Positions 7,448 to 16,286 of a stretch of DNA of 64,000 nucleotides are shown one piece after another; the first letter of the stretch is position 1; every line of letters starts with the position of its first letter. The position numbers were made by a program, and so were the translations under genes. Source of the stretch: AP-15 sp036500965 (GTDB lineage: Bacteria; Pseudomonadota; Alphaproteobacteria; ATCC43930; CGMCC-115725); assembly GCA_036500965.1 (NCBI GenBank), contig DASYBC010000051.1:70682-134681 (forward strand). The letters are read 5' to 3'. The notes beneath the pieces were generated by a model. The model had not been told where the DNA came from, did no database searches, and saw only the letters and a list, made by a program, of their open reading frames with translations.

Positions 7448-9034
7448 GTGAGAAGCGAATCGCCGCCGCCGGTGGCCAATCGCGGGCCGCTGACCTTCGC
7501 GATCATGCTCGCCAACATCATGCAGGGGCTCGACACCACGATCGCCAACGTGGCGCTGCCGCATATCCGCGGCAGCCTGTCGGCCTCGCTCGACCAGACC
7601 GCCTGGGTGCTGACCTCGTACATCGTCTGCGCCGCGATCATGATGCCGCTGACCGGCTGGCTGGCCGGGCGATTTGGCATCAAGATCGTGTTCATCATCT
7701 CGGTTGCGGGGTTCACCGTGGCCTCGGCGCTGTGCGGCAGCGCCACCAGCCTGACCGAGCTCGTGCTCTATCGCGGGCTGCAAGGGATCTGCGGCGCCGG
7801 GCTGGTGCCATTGTCGCAAGCGGTGCTGCTGCAGATCAACCCGGTCGAGCGGCACGGCCATGCGATGGCGGTGTTCGGCATCGGCACGATCCTGGGACCG
7901 ATCTGCGGGCCGGTGCTCGGCGGCTGGCTGACCTATGACTACAACTGGCGCTGGTGCTTTTACATCAATTTGCCGGTCGGCGTCATCGCCACCCTCGGCA
8001 TGCTGATCTTCGGCCGCGACACCCGCCATGCCCATCGCGAGCCGTTCGACCTGCTCGGCTTCGTCACCCTCAGCCTGGCGATCGGCGCGTTGCAGATGCT
8101 GCTCGATCGCGGCGAGCTGAAGGACTGGTTCGGCTCGACCGAAATATGGGTCGAAGCCGCGCTCTGCGGCGTGGCGCTCTATCTGTTCGTCGTCCACACC
8201 GCGACCGCCACCGACCGCTCGTTCGTCAACCGCGACCTCCTAAAAAACGTCAATTTCGTCGTCGGCACGGTGCTGATGTTCCTGGTCGGGCTGATCATGA
8301 ACGGAACCCTCGCGCTGTTGCCGACGATGCTGCAGGATCTGATGAACTACCCGGTATTGACCACCGGCCTGGTCACGGCGCCGCGCGGCATCGGCTCGAT
8401 GATCGCGATGTTTGTCGTCGCCCGCGCCATCGACCGCATCGACAACCGTCTGATCATCGGTGTCGGGCTGGCGCTGACCGCGGTGTCGCTGTGGCAGATG
8501 ACCGAGTTCTCGCTGCAGATGGGGATGGAGCCGGTCATCACCTCCGGCCTGGTGCAGGGGTTCGGCCTCGGCTGCACCTTCGTGCCGCTGAACACGATCG
8601 CCTTGTCCAATCTGCCGCGCCCGATCCTGACCCAGGGAACCGCGCTCAGAAGCCTGATGCGCAATCTCGGCGGCAGCATTGGCATTGCCGTGCTCGAGGC
8701 CTTGCTGACGCAGAACACTCAGATCGTCCATTCGCGGCTGGTCGAAGGGCTGCGGCCGGACAACCCGCTGGCCCGCGCACCCTATCTTGCAGCGCCCTAC
8801 AACCTGACGACGCCACCCGGCCTCGCGGCGCTCAACGCCGAAGTCACCCGGCAGGCGTCGATGGTCGCCTACCTGAACGATTTTCTGGTGATGATGATCA
8901 TCGCCATCGCCTCGATCGGTTTGCTGGCGCTGATCCGCCCCAGCCGCTCCGAGTCGGGCCGCTCCGAGTCGGGCCGCTCCGAGGCCGGCGCGCCGGTGCT
9001 CGGGCGCGGCATGCGCCCGCGCCGCGCCGGCTAG
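7448..9034 (+). CDS. DHA2-family (EmrB/QacA) multidrug efflux pump, paralogue 1
   Basis: Inner-membrane major-facilitator protein of 528 residues with a 14-TM hydropathy pattern, predicted to export drugs or amphiphiles by proton antiport. Family signs are the TM1 motif LDTTIANVALPHI (motif D1), the TM2-3 loop GWLAGRFGIK (motif A), and motif C-like GPICGPVLGGWL in TM5. I chose the GTG at 7448, which starts the protein 8 residues before TM1 as in the two paralogues. The C-terminal tail has a short RSESG repeat. It lies upstream of two further paralogues (9195 and 12611) sharing long identical blocks such as LDRGELKDWFGSTEIWVE. Confidence 0.9.
   Translation: MRSESPPPVANRGPLTFAIMLANIMQGLDTTIANVALPHIRGSLSASLDQTAWVLTSYIVCAAIMMPLTGWLAGRFGIKIVFIISVAGFTVASALCGSATSLTELVLYRGLQGICGAGLVPLSQAVLLQINPVERHGHAMAVFGIGTILGPICGPVLGGWLTYDYNWRWCFYINLPVGVIATLGMLIFGRDTRHAHREPFDLLGFVTLSLAIGALQMLLDRGELKDWFGSTEIWVEAALCGVALYLFVVHTATATDRSFVNRDLLKNVNFVVGTVLMFLVGLIMNGTLALLPTMLQDLMNYPVLTTGLVTAPRGIGSMIAMFVVARAIDRIDNRLIIGVGLALTAVSLWQMTEFSLQMGMEPVITSGLVQGFGLGCTFVPLNTIALSNLPRPILTQGTALRSLMRNLGGSIGIAVLEALLTQNTQIVHSRLVEGLRPDNPLARAPYLAAPYNLTTPPGLAALNAEVTRQASMVAYLNDFLVMMIIAIASIGLLALIRPSRSESGRSESGRSEAGAPVLGRGMRPRRAG
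8944..8983 (+). repeat. 15-bp tandem repeat within pump gene 1
   Basis: CCGCTCCGAGTCGGG occurs twice exactly (8944-8958, 8959-8973) and a third time in part (to 8983). It encodes the RSESG repeats in the cytoplasmic C-terminal tail of the first pump. Paralogues 2 and 3 lack it. Confidence 0.8.
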
Positions 9035-9071
9035 CCGAGCCTGGGGCTCGCGACCGGCACTTACCGCCGAC

Positions 9072-9138
9072 CCATCGAATTTCCGAGCACCTGCCGCATG
9101 CGAACAACGCGGGCGGCGGCCTTGCTTTGGCGTATCAT
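9072..9138 (+). promoter_or_regulatory. upstream element copy 2 (CCATCGAATT ... GCGTATCAT)
   Basis: CCATCGAATT at 9072-9081 and TATCAT at 9133-9138, 61 bases apart start to start, exactly as in copy 3. The GCGTATCATA core is shared with copy 3. It lies between pump genes 1 and 2, 57 bp upstream of the GTG of pump 2. Confidence 0.55.
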
Positions 9139-9194
9139 AAGCCCATGGTCGACCGGCGCCTGCGGGCAGCGATGCCCGGATCTCGGGGCCCGCG

Positions 9195-10757
9195 GTGAAC
9201 AGCGAGGCGCGCAGCCCGCTCGGCAATCGCGGCGCGATCACGGTCTCGATCATGCTGGCGACGATCATGCAAGGCGTCGACAACACGATCGCCAACGTCG
9301 CGCTGCCGCATATTCAGGGCAGCCTGTCGGCAGCGCAGGACCAGATCGCCTGGGTCCTGACCTCGTACATCGTCGCCGCCGCGATCACGATGCCGCTGAC
9401 CGGCTGGCTCGCCGGCCGCTTTGGCATCAAATACGTGTTTTTGTTTTCGGTTGTCGGCTTCACCGTCGCCTCGGCCTTGTGCGGCAGCGCCACCAGTCTG
9501 ACCGAGTTGGTGGTCTACCGGCTGCTGCAAGGGGTGTGCGGCGCCGGGCTCGTGCCATTGTCGCAATCGGTGCTGATGCAGATCAACCCGCCCGAGCGGC
9601 ACGGCCAGGCGATCGCGGTCTGGGGCATCGGCGTCATGCTGGGCCCGATCTTTGGCCCGATGCTCGGCGGCTGGCTGACCGAAAACTACAGCTGGCGCTG
9701 GATCTTCTACATCAACCTGCCGGTCGGCGTGATCGCCGCCCTCGGCATCATGATCTTCATCCGCGAAACCCGCCGCCCGCACCGCGAGGCATTCGATTTT
9801 TTCGGCTTTATCAGCTTGAGCTTTGCCGTCGGCGCGCTGCAGATGATGCTTGATCGCGGCGAGCTCAAGGATTGGTTCGGCTCGACCGAAATCTGGGTCG
9901 AGGCGGCGGTTGCCGCGGTCGCCGCCTATCTGTTCATCGTCCATACCGCGACTGCCGGCGAGCGCTCGTTTCTAAACCGCGACCTGTTGAAGAACCGCAA
10001 TTTCGCGGCCGGCACGATCTTGATGTTCTTTGTCGGCGGCATCCTCAGCGGCACCTTGGCGCTGATCCCGACGATGCTGCAATCGCTGATGAATTACCCG
10101 GTGTTCACGACCGGGCTCGTGACCTCGCCGCGCGGCGTCGGCACGATGGCCGCGATGTTCCTCGTCGGCCGCCTGGTCAACCGTGTCGACAACCGGCTGA
10201 TCATCTTGGCGGGGCTGCTGATGACCGTGGTCTCGCTGTGGCAGATGACCGGGTTTTCGCTGGAGATGGGGATGGCGCCGGTCATCACCTCGGGGCTGTT
10301 GCAAGGTTTCGGGCTGGGTTTCACCTTTGTCCCGATGAACACGATGGCGCTGTCCAACCTGCCGCGACACATCCTGACCCAGGGCACCGCGATCAGGAGC
10401 CTGATGCGCAATCTCGGCGGCAGCATCGGCATCTCGGTGTTCGAGGCGCTGCTGCTCCAGAATACCCAGATCGTTCATTCCCGCCTGGTCGAGCAGCTGC
10501 GCCCGGACAACCCGCTCGCCCGGGCGCCGTTTTTGGGGGCGCCGTTCAGCCTGACCCAGCCGGCGGGCATCGCGGCGCTGAACGCCGAGGTCACCCGCCA
10601 AGCCGCGATGGTCGCCTATATCGACGTCTTCACCTTTATGATGGCCATCGTCATCATCATCATCCCGCTGCTGCTGGTGGTGCGGTCGCCGCGACGGCAG
10701 CGTGCGGCGCCGGCCGCCATCGGCGCCGGGAGCCTGCGTACCGGCGAGGCCGACTGA
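9195..10757 (+). CDS. DHA2-family (EmrB/QacA) multidrug efflux pump, paralogue 2
   Basis: 520-residue, 14-TM major-facilitator transporter of the inner membrane, closely similar to its neighbours at 7448 and 12611 along the whole length (VDNTIANVALPHIQG in TM1, GWLAGRFGIKYVF after TM2, GPIFGPMLGGWL in TM5, LRPDNPLARAP near the C-terminus). The GTG at 9195 gives an N-terminus (MNSEARSPLGNRG) like the other two. Predicted substrate: drugs or amphiphilic compounds. It has its own upstream element, so it is probably transcribed separately from pump 1. Confidence 0.9.
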   Translation: MNSEARSPLGNRGAITVSIMLATIMQGVDNTIANVALPHIQGSLSAAQDQIAWVLTSYIVAAAITMPLTGWLAGRFGIKYVFLFSVVGFTVASALCGSATSLTELVVYRLLQGVCGAGLVPLSQSVLMQINPPERHGQAIAVWGIGVMLGPIFGPMLGGWLTENYSWRWIFYINLPVGVIAALGIMIFIRETRRPHREAFDFFGFISLSFAVGALQMMLDRGELKDWFGSTEIWVEAAVAAVAAYLFIVHTATAGERSFLNRDLLKNRNFAAGTILMFFVGGILSGTLALIPTMLQSLMNYPVFTTGLVTSPRGVGTMAAMFLVGRLVNRVDNRLIILAGLLMTVVSLWQMTGFSLEMGMAPVITSGLLQGFGLGFTFVPMNTMALSNLPRHILTQGTAIRSLMRNLGGSIGISVFEALLLQNTQIVHSRLVEQLRPDNPLARAPFLGAPFSLTQPAGIAALNAEVTRQAAMVAYIDVFTFMMAIVIIIIPLLLVVRSPRRQRAAPAAIGAGSLRTGEAD

Positions 10758-10780
10758 AGCCGAGCCGCATCGCCACCGAG

Positions 10781-10847
10781 CCATCGAATTCCGTTCTACC
10801 AGCCGCGCGATCAGGAGTGATGGCAACGCACGAATTTTGCGTATCAT
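10781..10847 (+). promoter_or_regulatory. upstream element copy 3 (CCATCGAATT ... GCGTATCAT), before marR
   Basis: CCATCGAATT at 10781-10790 and TATCAT at 10842-10847, the same 61-base spacing as copy 2. TATCAT could be the -10 hexamer of the marR-emrA-emrB operon, 46 bp before the marR ATG. Repetition of this element before three transcription units of one efflux cluster makes it a candidate binding region for the MarR protein encoded here. Confidence 0.55.
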
Positions 10848-10893
10848 AGCTTATTATCACCTTCGGGTGGTTCTTTAACGGTTCGGCAACCAG

Positions 10894-11430
10894 ATGAAAC
10901 TCGAACGCAGCTTCGGCTATCTCGTTCACGACGTGGCCCGCCTGTTCGCGCGGCGCTTCAACCAGCGGGCATTGCTGTTCCTCGGCCTGACCCGGTCGCA
11001 ATGCCGGGTCCTGGGGTATCTTTCGCTGCACGAGGGAATCCACCAGGCCGGCCTCGCCGACCTGCTCGAAATCAAGCCGATGACTTTGGTGCGGCAGCTC
11101 GACCGGATGGAGGAGGATGGCTGGATCGAGCGCCGGCCCGACCCGGACGACCGCCGGGCCCGCCGGCTGGTGCTGACCGATAAGGCCCGGCCGATTCTCG
11201 CCCGCATCCTCGGCCTATCGACAGAAGTGCGGCAGGAAGCCTTCGCCAATCTGTCGGAGGACGAGGGCCGGCATCTGATCGAGCTGCTGCGCCGGGTGCA
11301 CGGCAATCTTGCCGAAGGCGCGCTCGCGCTATCGGCGCCGCCGCTGGCCGGCAGCGATCGGCCGGGCCATCGCTCCGCCCGGCATCGCCTGGCGGCCGAA
11401 GCCGGTCTGGCGCCCGTCGGGGGCCACTGA
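10894..11430 (+). CDS. MarR-family transcriptional regulator
   Basis: 178-residue winged-helix regulator. The recognition-helix region is LADLLEIKPMTLVRQLDRMEEDGWIERR and the wing DPDDRRARRLVLTD, both diagnostic for MarR. MarR proteins usually repress an adjacent efflux operon until a ligand binds. It is the first gene of marR-emrA-emrB: its stop overlaps the next ATG by one base, as expected for a co-transcribed autorepressor. The C-terminal 40 residues are an unstructured Ala/Gly/His/Arg-rich extension beyond the MarR domain. Confidence 0.93.
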   Translation: MKLERSFGYLVHDVARLFARRFNQRALLFLGLTRSQCRVLGYLSLHEGIHQAGLADLLEIKPMTLVRQLDRMEEDGWIERRPDPDDRRARRLVLTDKARPILARILGLSTEVRQEAFANLSEDEGRHLIELLRRVHGNLAEGALALSAPPLAGSDRPGHRSARHRLAAEAGLAPVGGH

Positions 11431-12614
11431 TGACGAGCTCGGCCGAAGACGAGGCGGCGCTCGGCAGCCTGCGCGTCGCCGTCGACGGGCGGCCGACAAT
11501 CATCGGCCGGCGGCGCTCGTGGCGCCAGCGGCTGCGCCTGCCGCTGATGCTGCTCGGGCCGATTATCGTGCTGCTCGCCGCCGGCTGGTGGTATCTGACG
11601 ACCGGGCGCTACATCTCGACCGACGACGCCTATGTCGACGCTGCGCGGGTATCGATCAGCAACGAGGTCTCCGGCCGCGTCGCCGCGGTCGATGTGCACG
11701 ACAATCAGCGCGTCACGGCCGGCCAGGTGCTGTTCACCCTCGATCAGCGCCCGTTTCGCATCGCCGTCGAGGAAGCCAAGGCGCAGCTCGCCTCGATCAA
11801 GCTCCAGATCGAGGCGATGAAGGCCACCTATCAGCAGAAAAAGGCCGACGCCGCCGCCACCGAGGCGACCTTGATCTATCAGCAGCGCGAATTGCAGCGG
11901 CAGCAGCGGCTGCTCGCGACGGGCACTGCCTCGCAATCGCAATACGACCAGACCAACCACGCCTATAAAATCGCCCGCGAGCAGCTCGCCTCAAAGGAGC
12001 AGGACGTCGCCAGCACTCTCGCCAGCCTCGGCGGCGACCCCGACCTTCCGGTCGCTGAGCATCCGATGGTGCGGCATGCCCAGGCGGCGCTCGATCGCGC
12101 CGAGCTGAACCTGTCCTATACCGTGGTGCGCGCTCCCGAATCCGGCATCGTCACCAAGGTCGATCAGCTCCAGCCGGGAGACTGGGTGCAGGGCGTCGAT
12201 ACCGGCTCGATGCCGACGACGCTCTTTTCGTTGGTGTCGACGAAGCGCATTTGGGTGACCGCCAATTTCAAGGAAACCGAGCTCACCCATATGCGGCCGG
12301 GGCAAACCGCGACGGTCGCGATCGACACCTATCCCGACAAGGTGTTCGAGGCCAAGGTGCAGAGTCTGAGCCCGGGAACCGGGCTGACCTTTTCGCTGCT
12401 GCCGGCCGAGAACGCGACCGGCAACTGGGTCAAGGTGGTGCAGCGGCTGCCGGTGCGGCTCAGCTTCGACCAGCTCGACCCGAGCCATCCGCTCGCCGCC
12501 GGGCTGAGCGCGACCGTCGAGGTCGATACCGAGTTTCACCGGCCAATGCTCGACCGGATCGAGCGCCTGTTGGCGTGGCTCGGCGCGCGGCCGACGCAGA
12601 CGGCGGAGCGGTGA
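11430..12614 (+). CDS. emrA: EmrA/HlyD-type membrane fusion protein
   Basis: 394-residue periplasmic adaptor anchored by one N-terminal TM helix (about residues 33-54, LRLPLMLLGPIIVLLAAGWWYL). Then come the biotinyl-lipoyl half-motif YISTDDAYVDAARVSISNEVSGRV, a long coiled-coil hairpin (about 110-190) and the second half AELNLSYTVVRAPESGIVTK with a beta-barrel domain, the usual EmrA layout. It links the DHA2 pump to an outer-membrane channel; no TolC-like gene is adjacent. ATG overlaps the marR stop; its own stop overlaps the GTG of the pump gene. Confidence 0.92.
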   Translation: MTSSAEDEAALGSLRVAVDGRPTIIGRRRSWRQRLRLPLMLLGPIIVLLAAGWWYLTTGRYISTDDAYVDAARVSISNEVSGRVAAVDVHDNQRVTAGQVLFTLDQRPFRIAVEEAKAQLASIKLQIEAMKATYQQKKADAAATEATLIYQQRELQRQQRLLATGTASQSQYDQTNHAYKIAREQLASKEQDVASTLASLGGDPDLPVAEHPMVRHAQAALDRAELNLSYTVVRAPESGIVTKVDQLQPGDWVQGVDTGSMPTTLFSLVSTKRIWVTANFKETELTHMRPGQTATVAIDTYPDKVFEAKVQSLSPGTGLTFSLLPAENATGNWVKVVQRLPVRLSFDQLDPSHPLAAGLSATVEVDTEFHRPMLDRIERLLAWLGARPTQTAER

Positions 12615-14149
12615 CCGCTTCCACCCCGGCCCCGGTCGCCAACCGGGGCTGGATCACCGTCTCGATCATGCTGGCGACCTTCATGCAGGGGGTCGACACG
12701 ACGATCGCCAATGTGGCGCTGCCGCATATGCAGGGCAGCCTGTCGGCGGCTCAGGACCAGATCGCCTGGGTCGTCACCTCCTACATCGTCGCCGCGGCGA
12801 TCATGACGCCGCTGACCGGCTGGCTCGCCGGCCGGTTTGGCATCAAATACGTCTTCCTGATCTCGGTCGCCGGCTTCACCGTGGCCTCGGCCCTGTGCGG
12901 CATGGCGATGAGCCTGACCCAGCTGGTGCTCTACCGCCTGCTTCAGGGCGTGTGCGGCGCCGCCCTGGTGCCGCTGTCGCAGGCGGTCCTCTTACAGATC
13001 AACCCGCCGCATCGCCACGGCCAGGCGATGGCGGTCTGGGGCATGGGCGTGATCCTCGGCCCGATCGTCGGCCCGGCGCTCGGCGGCTGGCTGACCGACA
13101 ATTACAGCTGGCGCTGGGTGTTTTACATCAATCTGCCGGTCGGGGTGCTCGCCGCCGCCGGCATCATGATCTTCATCCATGAGACGCGCCGCGCCCAGCG
13201 CGAGGCCTTCGACTTCTTCGGCTTTGTCACCCTGAGCCTCGCGATCGGGGCCTTGCAGATGCTGCTCGACCGCGGCGAGCTCAAGGACTGGTTCGGCTCG
13301 ACCGAGATCTGGGTCGAAACGACGATCGCCGGGCTGTGCCTCTACTTGTTCATCGTCCACACCATCACCGCCGGCAACCGATCGTTTCTGAACCGTGAGA
13401 TGCTGACCGATCCCAATCTCGTCGCCGGCACCGTGATGATGTTCCTGATCGGCATCCCGCTTTACGGGACCATGACCTTGTTGCCGACGATGCTGCAGGA
13501 TCTGATGAACTACCCGGTCTTCACCACCGGGCTGGTGATCGCACCCCGCGGCGTCGGCACGATGATCGCGATGATCCTGGTCGCCCGCCTGGCTGGTCGG
13601 GTCGACACCAGGCTGCTGATCCTGGTGGGGATTTTGGTGACCGCGGTCGCGATGTGGCAGATGACCGGGTTTTCGCTGCAGATGGGAATGGGGCCGGTGA
13701 TCTCGACCGGGGTCATGCAAGGCTTCGGCCTCGGCTTTGTCTTTACCCCGCTGAGCATCGTCACCTTTTCAACCCTGCCGCGGCACACCATGACGCAAGG
13801 CACGGCGATCTTCAGCCTGATGCGCAATATCGGCGGCAGCGTCGGCATCTCGATCGTCGAGGCGTTGTTGGACCAGAACACCCAGATCGTCCATTCGCGT
13901 CTGGTCGAGCAGCTGCGCCCCGACAATCCGCTCGCCCGGGTGCCGCAGCTCGGGCTGCTGAACAGCCTGACGACCCCGTCGGGGGTGGCCGCGCTCAATG
14001 CCGAGGCGACGCGGCAGGCGGCGATGGTCGCCTATATCGACGATTACATGCTGATGATGATGCTGGTCATCGCCGCATTGCCGTTGCTGCTGCTGCTGCG
14101 CCGGCCCCGCTCGATGCCCGGCGGCGCCGCCGTCGCCGCTCTCGACTAG
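12611..14149 (+). CDS. emrB: DHA2-family (EmrB) multidrug efflux pump, paralogue 3
   Basis: 512-residue, 14-TM drug:proton antiporter. The start is the GTG at 12611, overlapping the emrA stop by 4 bases (GTGA), giving the N-terminus MTASTPAPVANRGWITVS. Motifs: VDTTIANVALPHMQG (TM1), GWLAGRFGIKYVF (motif A), GPIVGPALGGWL (motif C region). It forms marR-emrA-emrB and is the pump expected to work with this EmrA. Whether pumps 1 and 2, which lack their own adaptor, share EmrA is an open inference. Confidence 0.93.
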   Translation: MTASTPAPVANRGWITVSIMLATFMQGVDTTIANVALPHMQGSLSAAQDQIAWVVTSYIVAAAIMTPLTGWLAGRFGIKYVFLISVAGFTVASALCGMAMSLTQLVLYRLLQGVCGAALVPLSQAVLLQINPPHRHGQAMAVWGMGVILGPIVGPALGGWLTDNYSWRWVFYINLPVGVLAAAGIMIFIHETRRAQREAFDFFGFVTLSLAIGALQMLLDRGELKDWFGSTEIWVETTIAGLCLYLFIVHTITAGNRSFLNREMLTDPNLVAGTVMMFLIGIPLYGTMTLLPTMLQDLMNYPVFTTGLVIAPRGVGTMIAMILVARLAGRVDTRLLILVGILVTAVAMWQMTGFSLQMGMGPVISTGVMQGFGLGFVFTPLSIVTFSTLPRHTMTQGTAIFSLMRNIGGSVGISIVEALLDQNTQIVHSRLVEQLRPDNPLARVPQLGLLNSLTTPSGVAALNAEATRQAAMVAYIDDYMLMMMLVIAALPLLLLLRRPRSMPGGAAVAALD

Positions 14150-14454
14150 CGGCCGGACCGGCACGCTGCCGTTCCCAAGCGTTTCGCGAGAGGGCCGATT
14201 GCAAACTGCTATCGACGCCTCGCCCGCGTTGACCCTGGTATCTCGTGTCCGCGCACTTGGCCCGCGGATGCGCTGCTCGATCAGGTGCCGAGCGCGGGAG
14301 CCGTGGCCCGGGTTCTGTGGCAGCTGGCGGCAGCCAGCGGCCGGCAGGCCGCTACTCGGCGCAGCCCAGCACCCGCGCGCTCGGCATCTCGTTACTGGAA
14401 GCGTGAGCATGTAGGATCGCGGCCAGCACCGCGACCGTCCCCGGAGCCGCTTCG
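14150..14454. other. 305-bp intergenic region, no gene seen
   Basis: Between the third pump and the acyl-CoA dehydrogenase. GC-rich, with no convincing small ORF, tRNA or hairpin with a T-run. It presumably holds the dehydrogenase promoter, but no hexamers stand out. Confidence 0.4.
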
Positions 14455-16242
14455 ATGTCCTATACCGCCCCGCTCGCCGATATGCGCTTTGTGCTCGAGG
14501 AGGTGGCGGGCATTGGCGAAGTGGCGCGGCTGCCCGGCTATGAGGCGGCCGATCCGGAAGCGGTCGGGGCAATTCTCGGCGCGGCGGCGAAATTCGCCGA
14601 GGGCGAGCTGGCGCCGCTGAACCAGCCGGCCGACCGCATCGGCAGCATCCTCGAAAACGGCATCGTGCGCACCCCGCCGGGGTTTCGCCAGGCCTACGCC
14701 CGCTATGTCGAAGGCGGGTGGAACGGGCTCGCCGCCGATCCGGAATTCGGCGGGCAGGGCCTGCCCTTGGCGCTCGCCATTCCGGTCGCGGAAATGCTCG
14801 ATGCGGCCTGCATGAGCTTTGCGTTGTGCCCGCTGCTCAACCAAGCCGCGATTGCGCTGCTGGAGAGCTATGGCTCGCCCGAGCAGAAGCGGCTTTATCT
14901 GGGCAAGCTCGTCTCCGGCTCATGGGCCGGCACGATGAATTTGACCGAGCCGCAGGCCGGGTCGGATTTGGGCGCGCTGACCACCCGCGCGGTGCCGGCC
15001 GATGAGCCGGGCCAGGGCAACCATCACCGGATCATCGGCCAGAAGATCTTCATCAGCTACGGCGACCACGACCTGGCGCCCAACATCGTCCATGCGGTTC
15101 TGGCGCGCACCCCCGGAGCGCCGCCGGGATCCAAGGGGCTGTCGCTGTTCCTGGTGCCGAAATTCCTGCCCGACGAGGCGGGAGGGCTGGGGCAACGCAA
15201 CGCCATCCGCACCCTGCGCCTCGAGGAAAAGCTCGGCATCCACGCCTCGCCGACCTGCGTGCTCGCTTACGAAGACGCGATCGGCTGGCGGATCGGCGAG
15301 GAAAACCGCGGCCTCGAATACATGTTCACGATGATGAACAACGCCCGGCTCAATGTCGGGGTGCAGGGTGTGGCAATCGCCGAGCGCGCCTATCAGCAGG
15401 CCCGCGACTTTGCCCGTACCCGCGTCCAGGGGCGCCCGCTCGGCGCCGCTGCCGATGCCGGGGCCCGGCCGATTATCGATCATCCCGACGTGCGGCGGAT
15501 GCTGCTGTGGATGCGGGCGGCGACCGAGGCGATGCGCGCGTTCGCCTATTATGCCGCCGCGCTGATCGACCGGGGCCGCCGCGACCCCGACCCGGCCCAG
15601 CGCGCGGCAGCACGGCGCCGTGCCGATTTGTTGATCCCGGTGGTCAAGGCCTGGTGCACCGACACCGGCGTCGCGGTGGCCTCGACCGGCATCCAAATCC
15701 ATGGCGGCATGGGCTATATCGAGGAGACCGGGGCCGCACAGCATTGGCGCGACGCCCGCATCGCGCCAATCTACGAGGGGACCAACGGCATCCAGGCGAA
15801 CGACCTCGTCGGCCGCAAGCTCGCCCGTGACCGCGGCGAGGTCGCAGCTTTATTGTGCGCCGAGATCGGCACGACAAAGGCGAGGCTCAGGTCGGCAGGC
15901 AAAGCCGATTTAATGCCGATCGAGGGCGCGCTCAACGCGGCGCTGACGGCCCTCGAAACGGCGAGCGCGGGCCTCCTCGACGGCGATGCGGCAACCGCCG
16001 CGGCAGGGGCGGCGCCCTATCTCGACCTGCTCGGCACCGTCTGCGCCGGCTGGCTGATGGCGCGCCAAGCGCTGGCCGCCGACCGCCTGGTGACTGCCGG
16101 AAGCGGCGATCCCGCCTTTCTGCGCGCCAAGATTGCGACCGCGCGCTTTTTTGCCGAGCATTTCCTCGCCCCAGCTCCAGGCCGCCTCTCCGCGATCCTC
16201 GGCGGCGCCGCGGTGCTGACGTTCGATCCGGACCAGTTCTGA
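14455..16242 (+). CDS. acyl-CoA dehydrogenase, large DmdC/AcdX-like type
   Basis: FAD flavoenzyme of 595 residues, longer than the usual 380-400 of short/medium-chain acyl-CoA dehydrogenases. This fits the subgroup with an N-terminal AcdX-type extension and C-terminal helical extension that includes 3-methylmercaptopropionyl-CoA dehydrogenase (DmdC). Visible motifs: FAD/substrate segment LTEPQAGSDLGAL, IHGGMGYIEE, and the catalytic-glutamate segment IYEGTNGIQANDLVGRKL. It should oxidise an acyl-CoA to an enoyl-CoA and pass electrons to ETF, encoded at 25.9-27.6 kb. The substrate cannot be assigned. Confidence 0.87.
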   Translation: MSYTAPLADMRFVLEEVAGIGEVARLPGYEAADPEAVGAILGAAAKFAEGELAPLNQPADRIGSILENGIVRTPPGFRQAYARYVEGGWNGLAADPEFGGQGLPLALAIPVAEMLDAACMSFALCPLLNQAAIALLESYGSPEQKRLYLGKLVSGSWAGTMNLTEPQAGSDLGALTTRAVPADEPGQGNHHRIIGQKIFISYGDHDLAPNIVHAVLARTPGAPPGSKGLSLFLVPKFLPDEAGGLGQRNAIRTLRLEEKLGIHASPTCVLAYEDAIGWRIGEENRGLEYMFTMMNNARLNVGVQGVAIAERAYQQARDFARTRVQGRPLGAAADAGARPIIDHPDVRRMLLWMRAATEAMRAFAYYAAALIDRGRRDPDPAQRAAARRRADLLIPVVKAWCTDTGVAVASTGIQIHGGMGYIEETGAAQHWRDARIAPIYEGTNGIQANDLVGRKLARDRGEVAALLCAEIGTTKARLRSAGKADLMPIEGALNAALTALETASAGLLDGDAATAAAGAAPYLDLLGTVCAGWLMARQALAADRLVTAGSGDPAFLRAKIATARFFAEHFLAPAPGRLSAILGGAAVLTFDPDQF

Positions 16243-16286
16243 TCTCTGAGCCCGCGACCCCGACGCCTAATAAGACGAAGGGGGTC

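Noticed and set aside
8944..8983. CRISPR-like direct repeats
   Set aside because: 15-bp units with no spacers, inside a coding frame; no cas genes seen.
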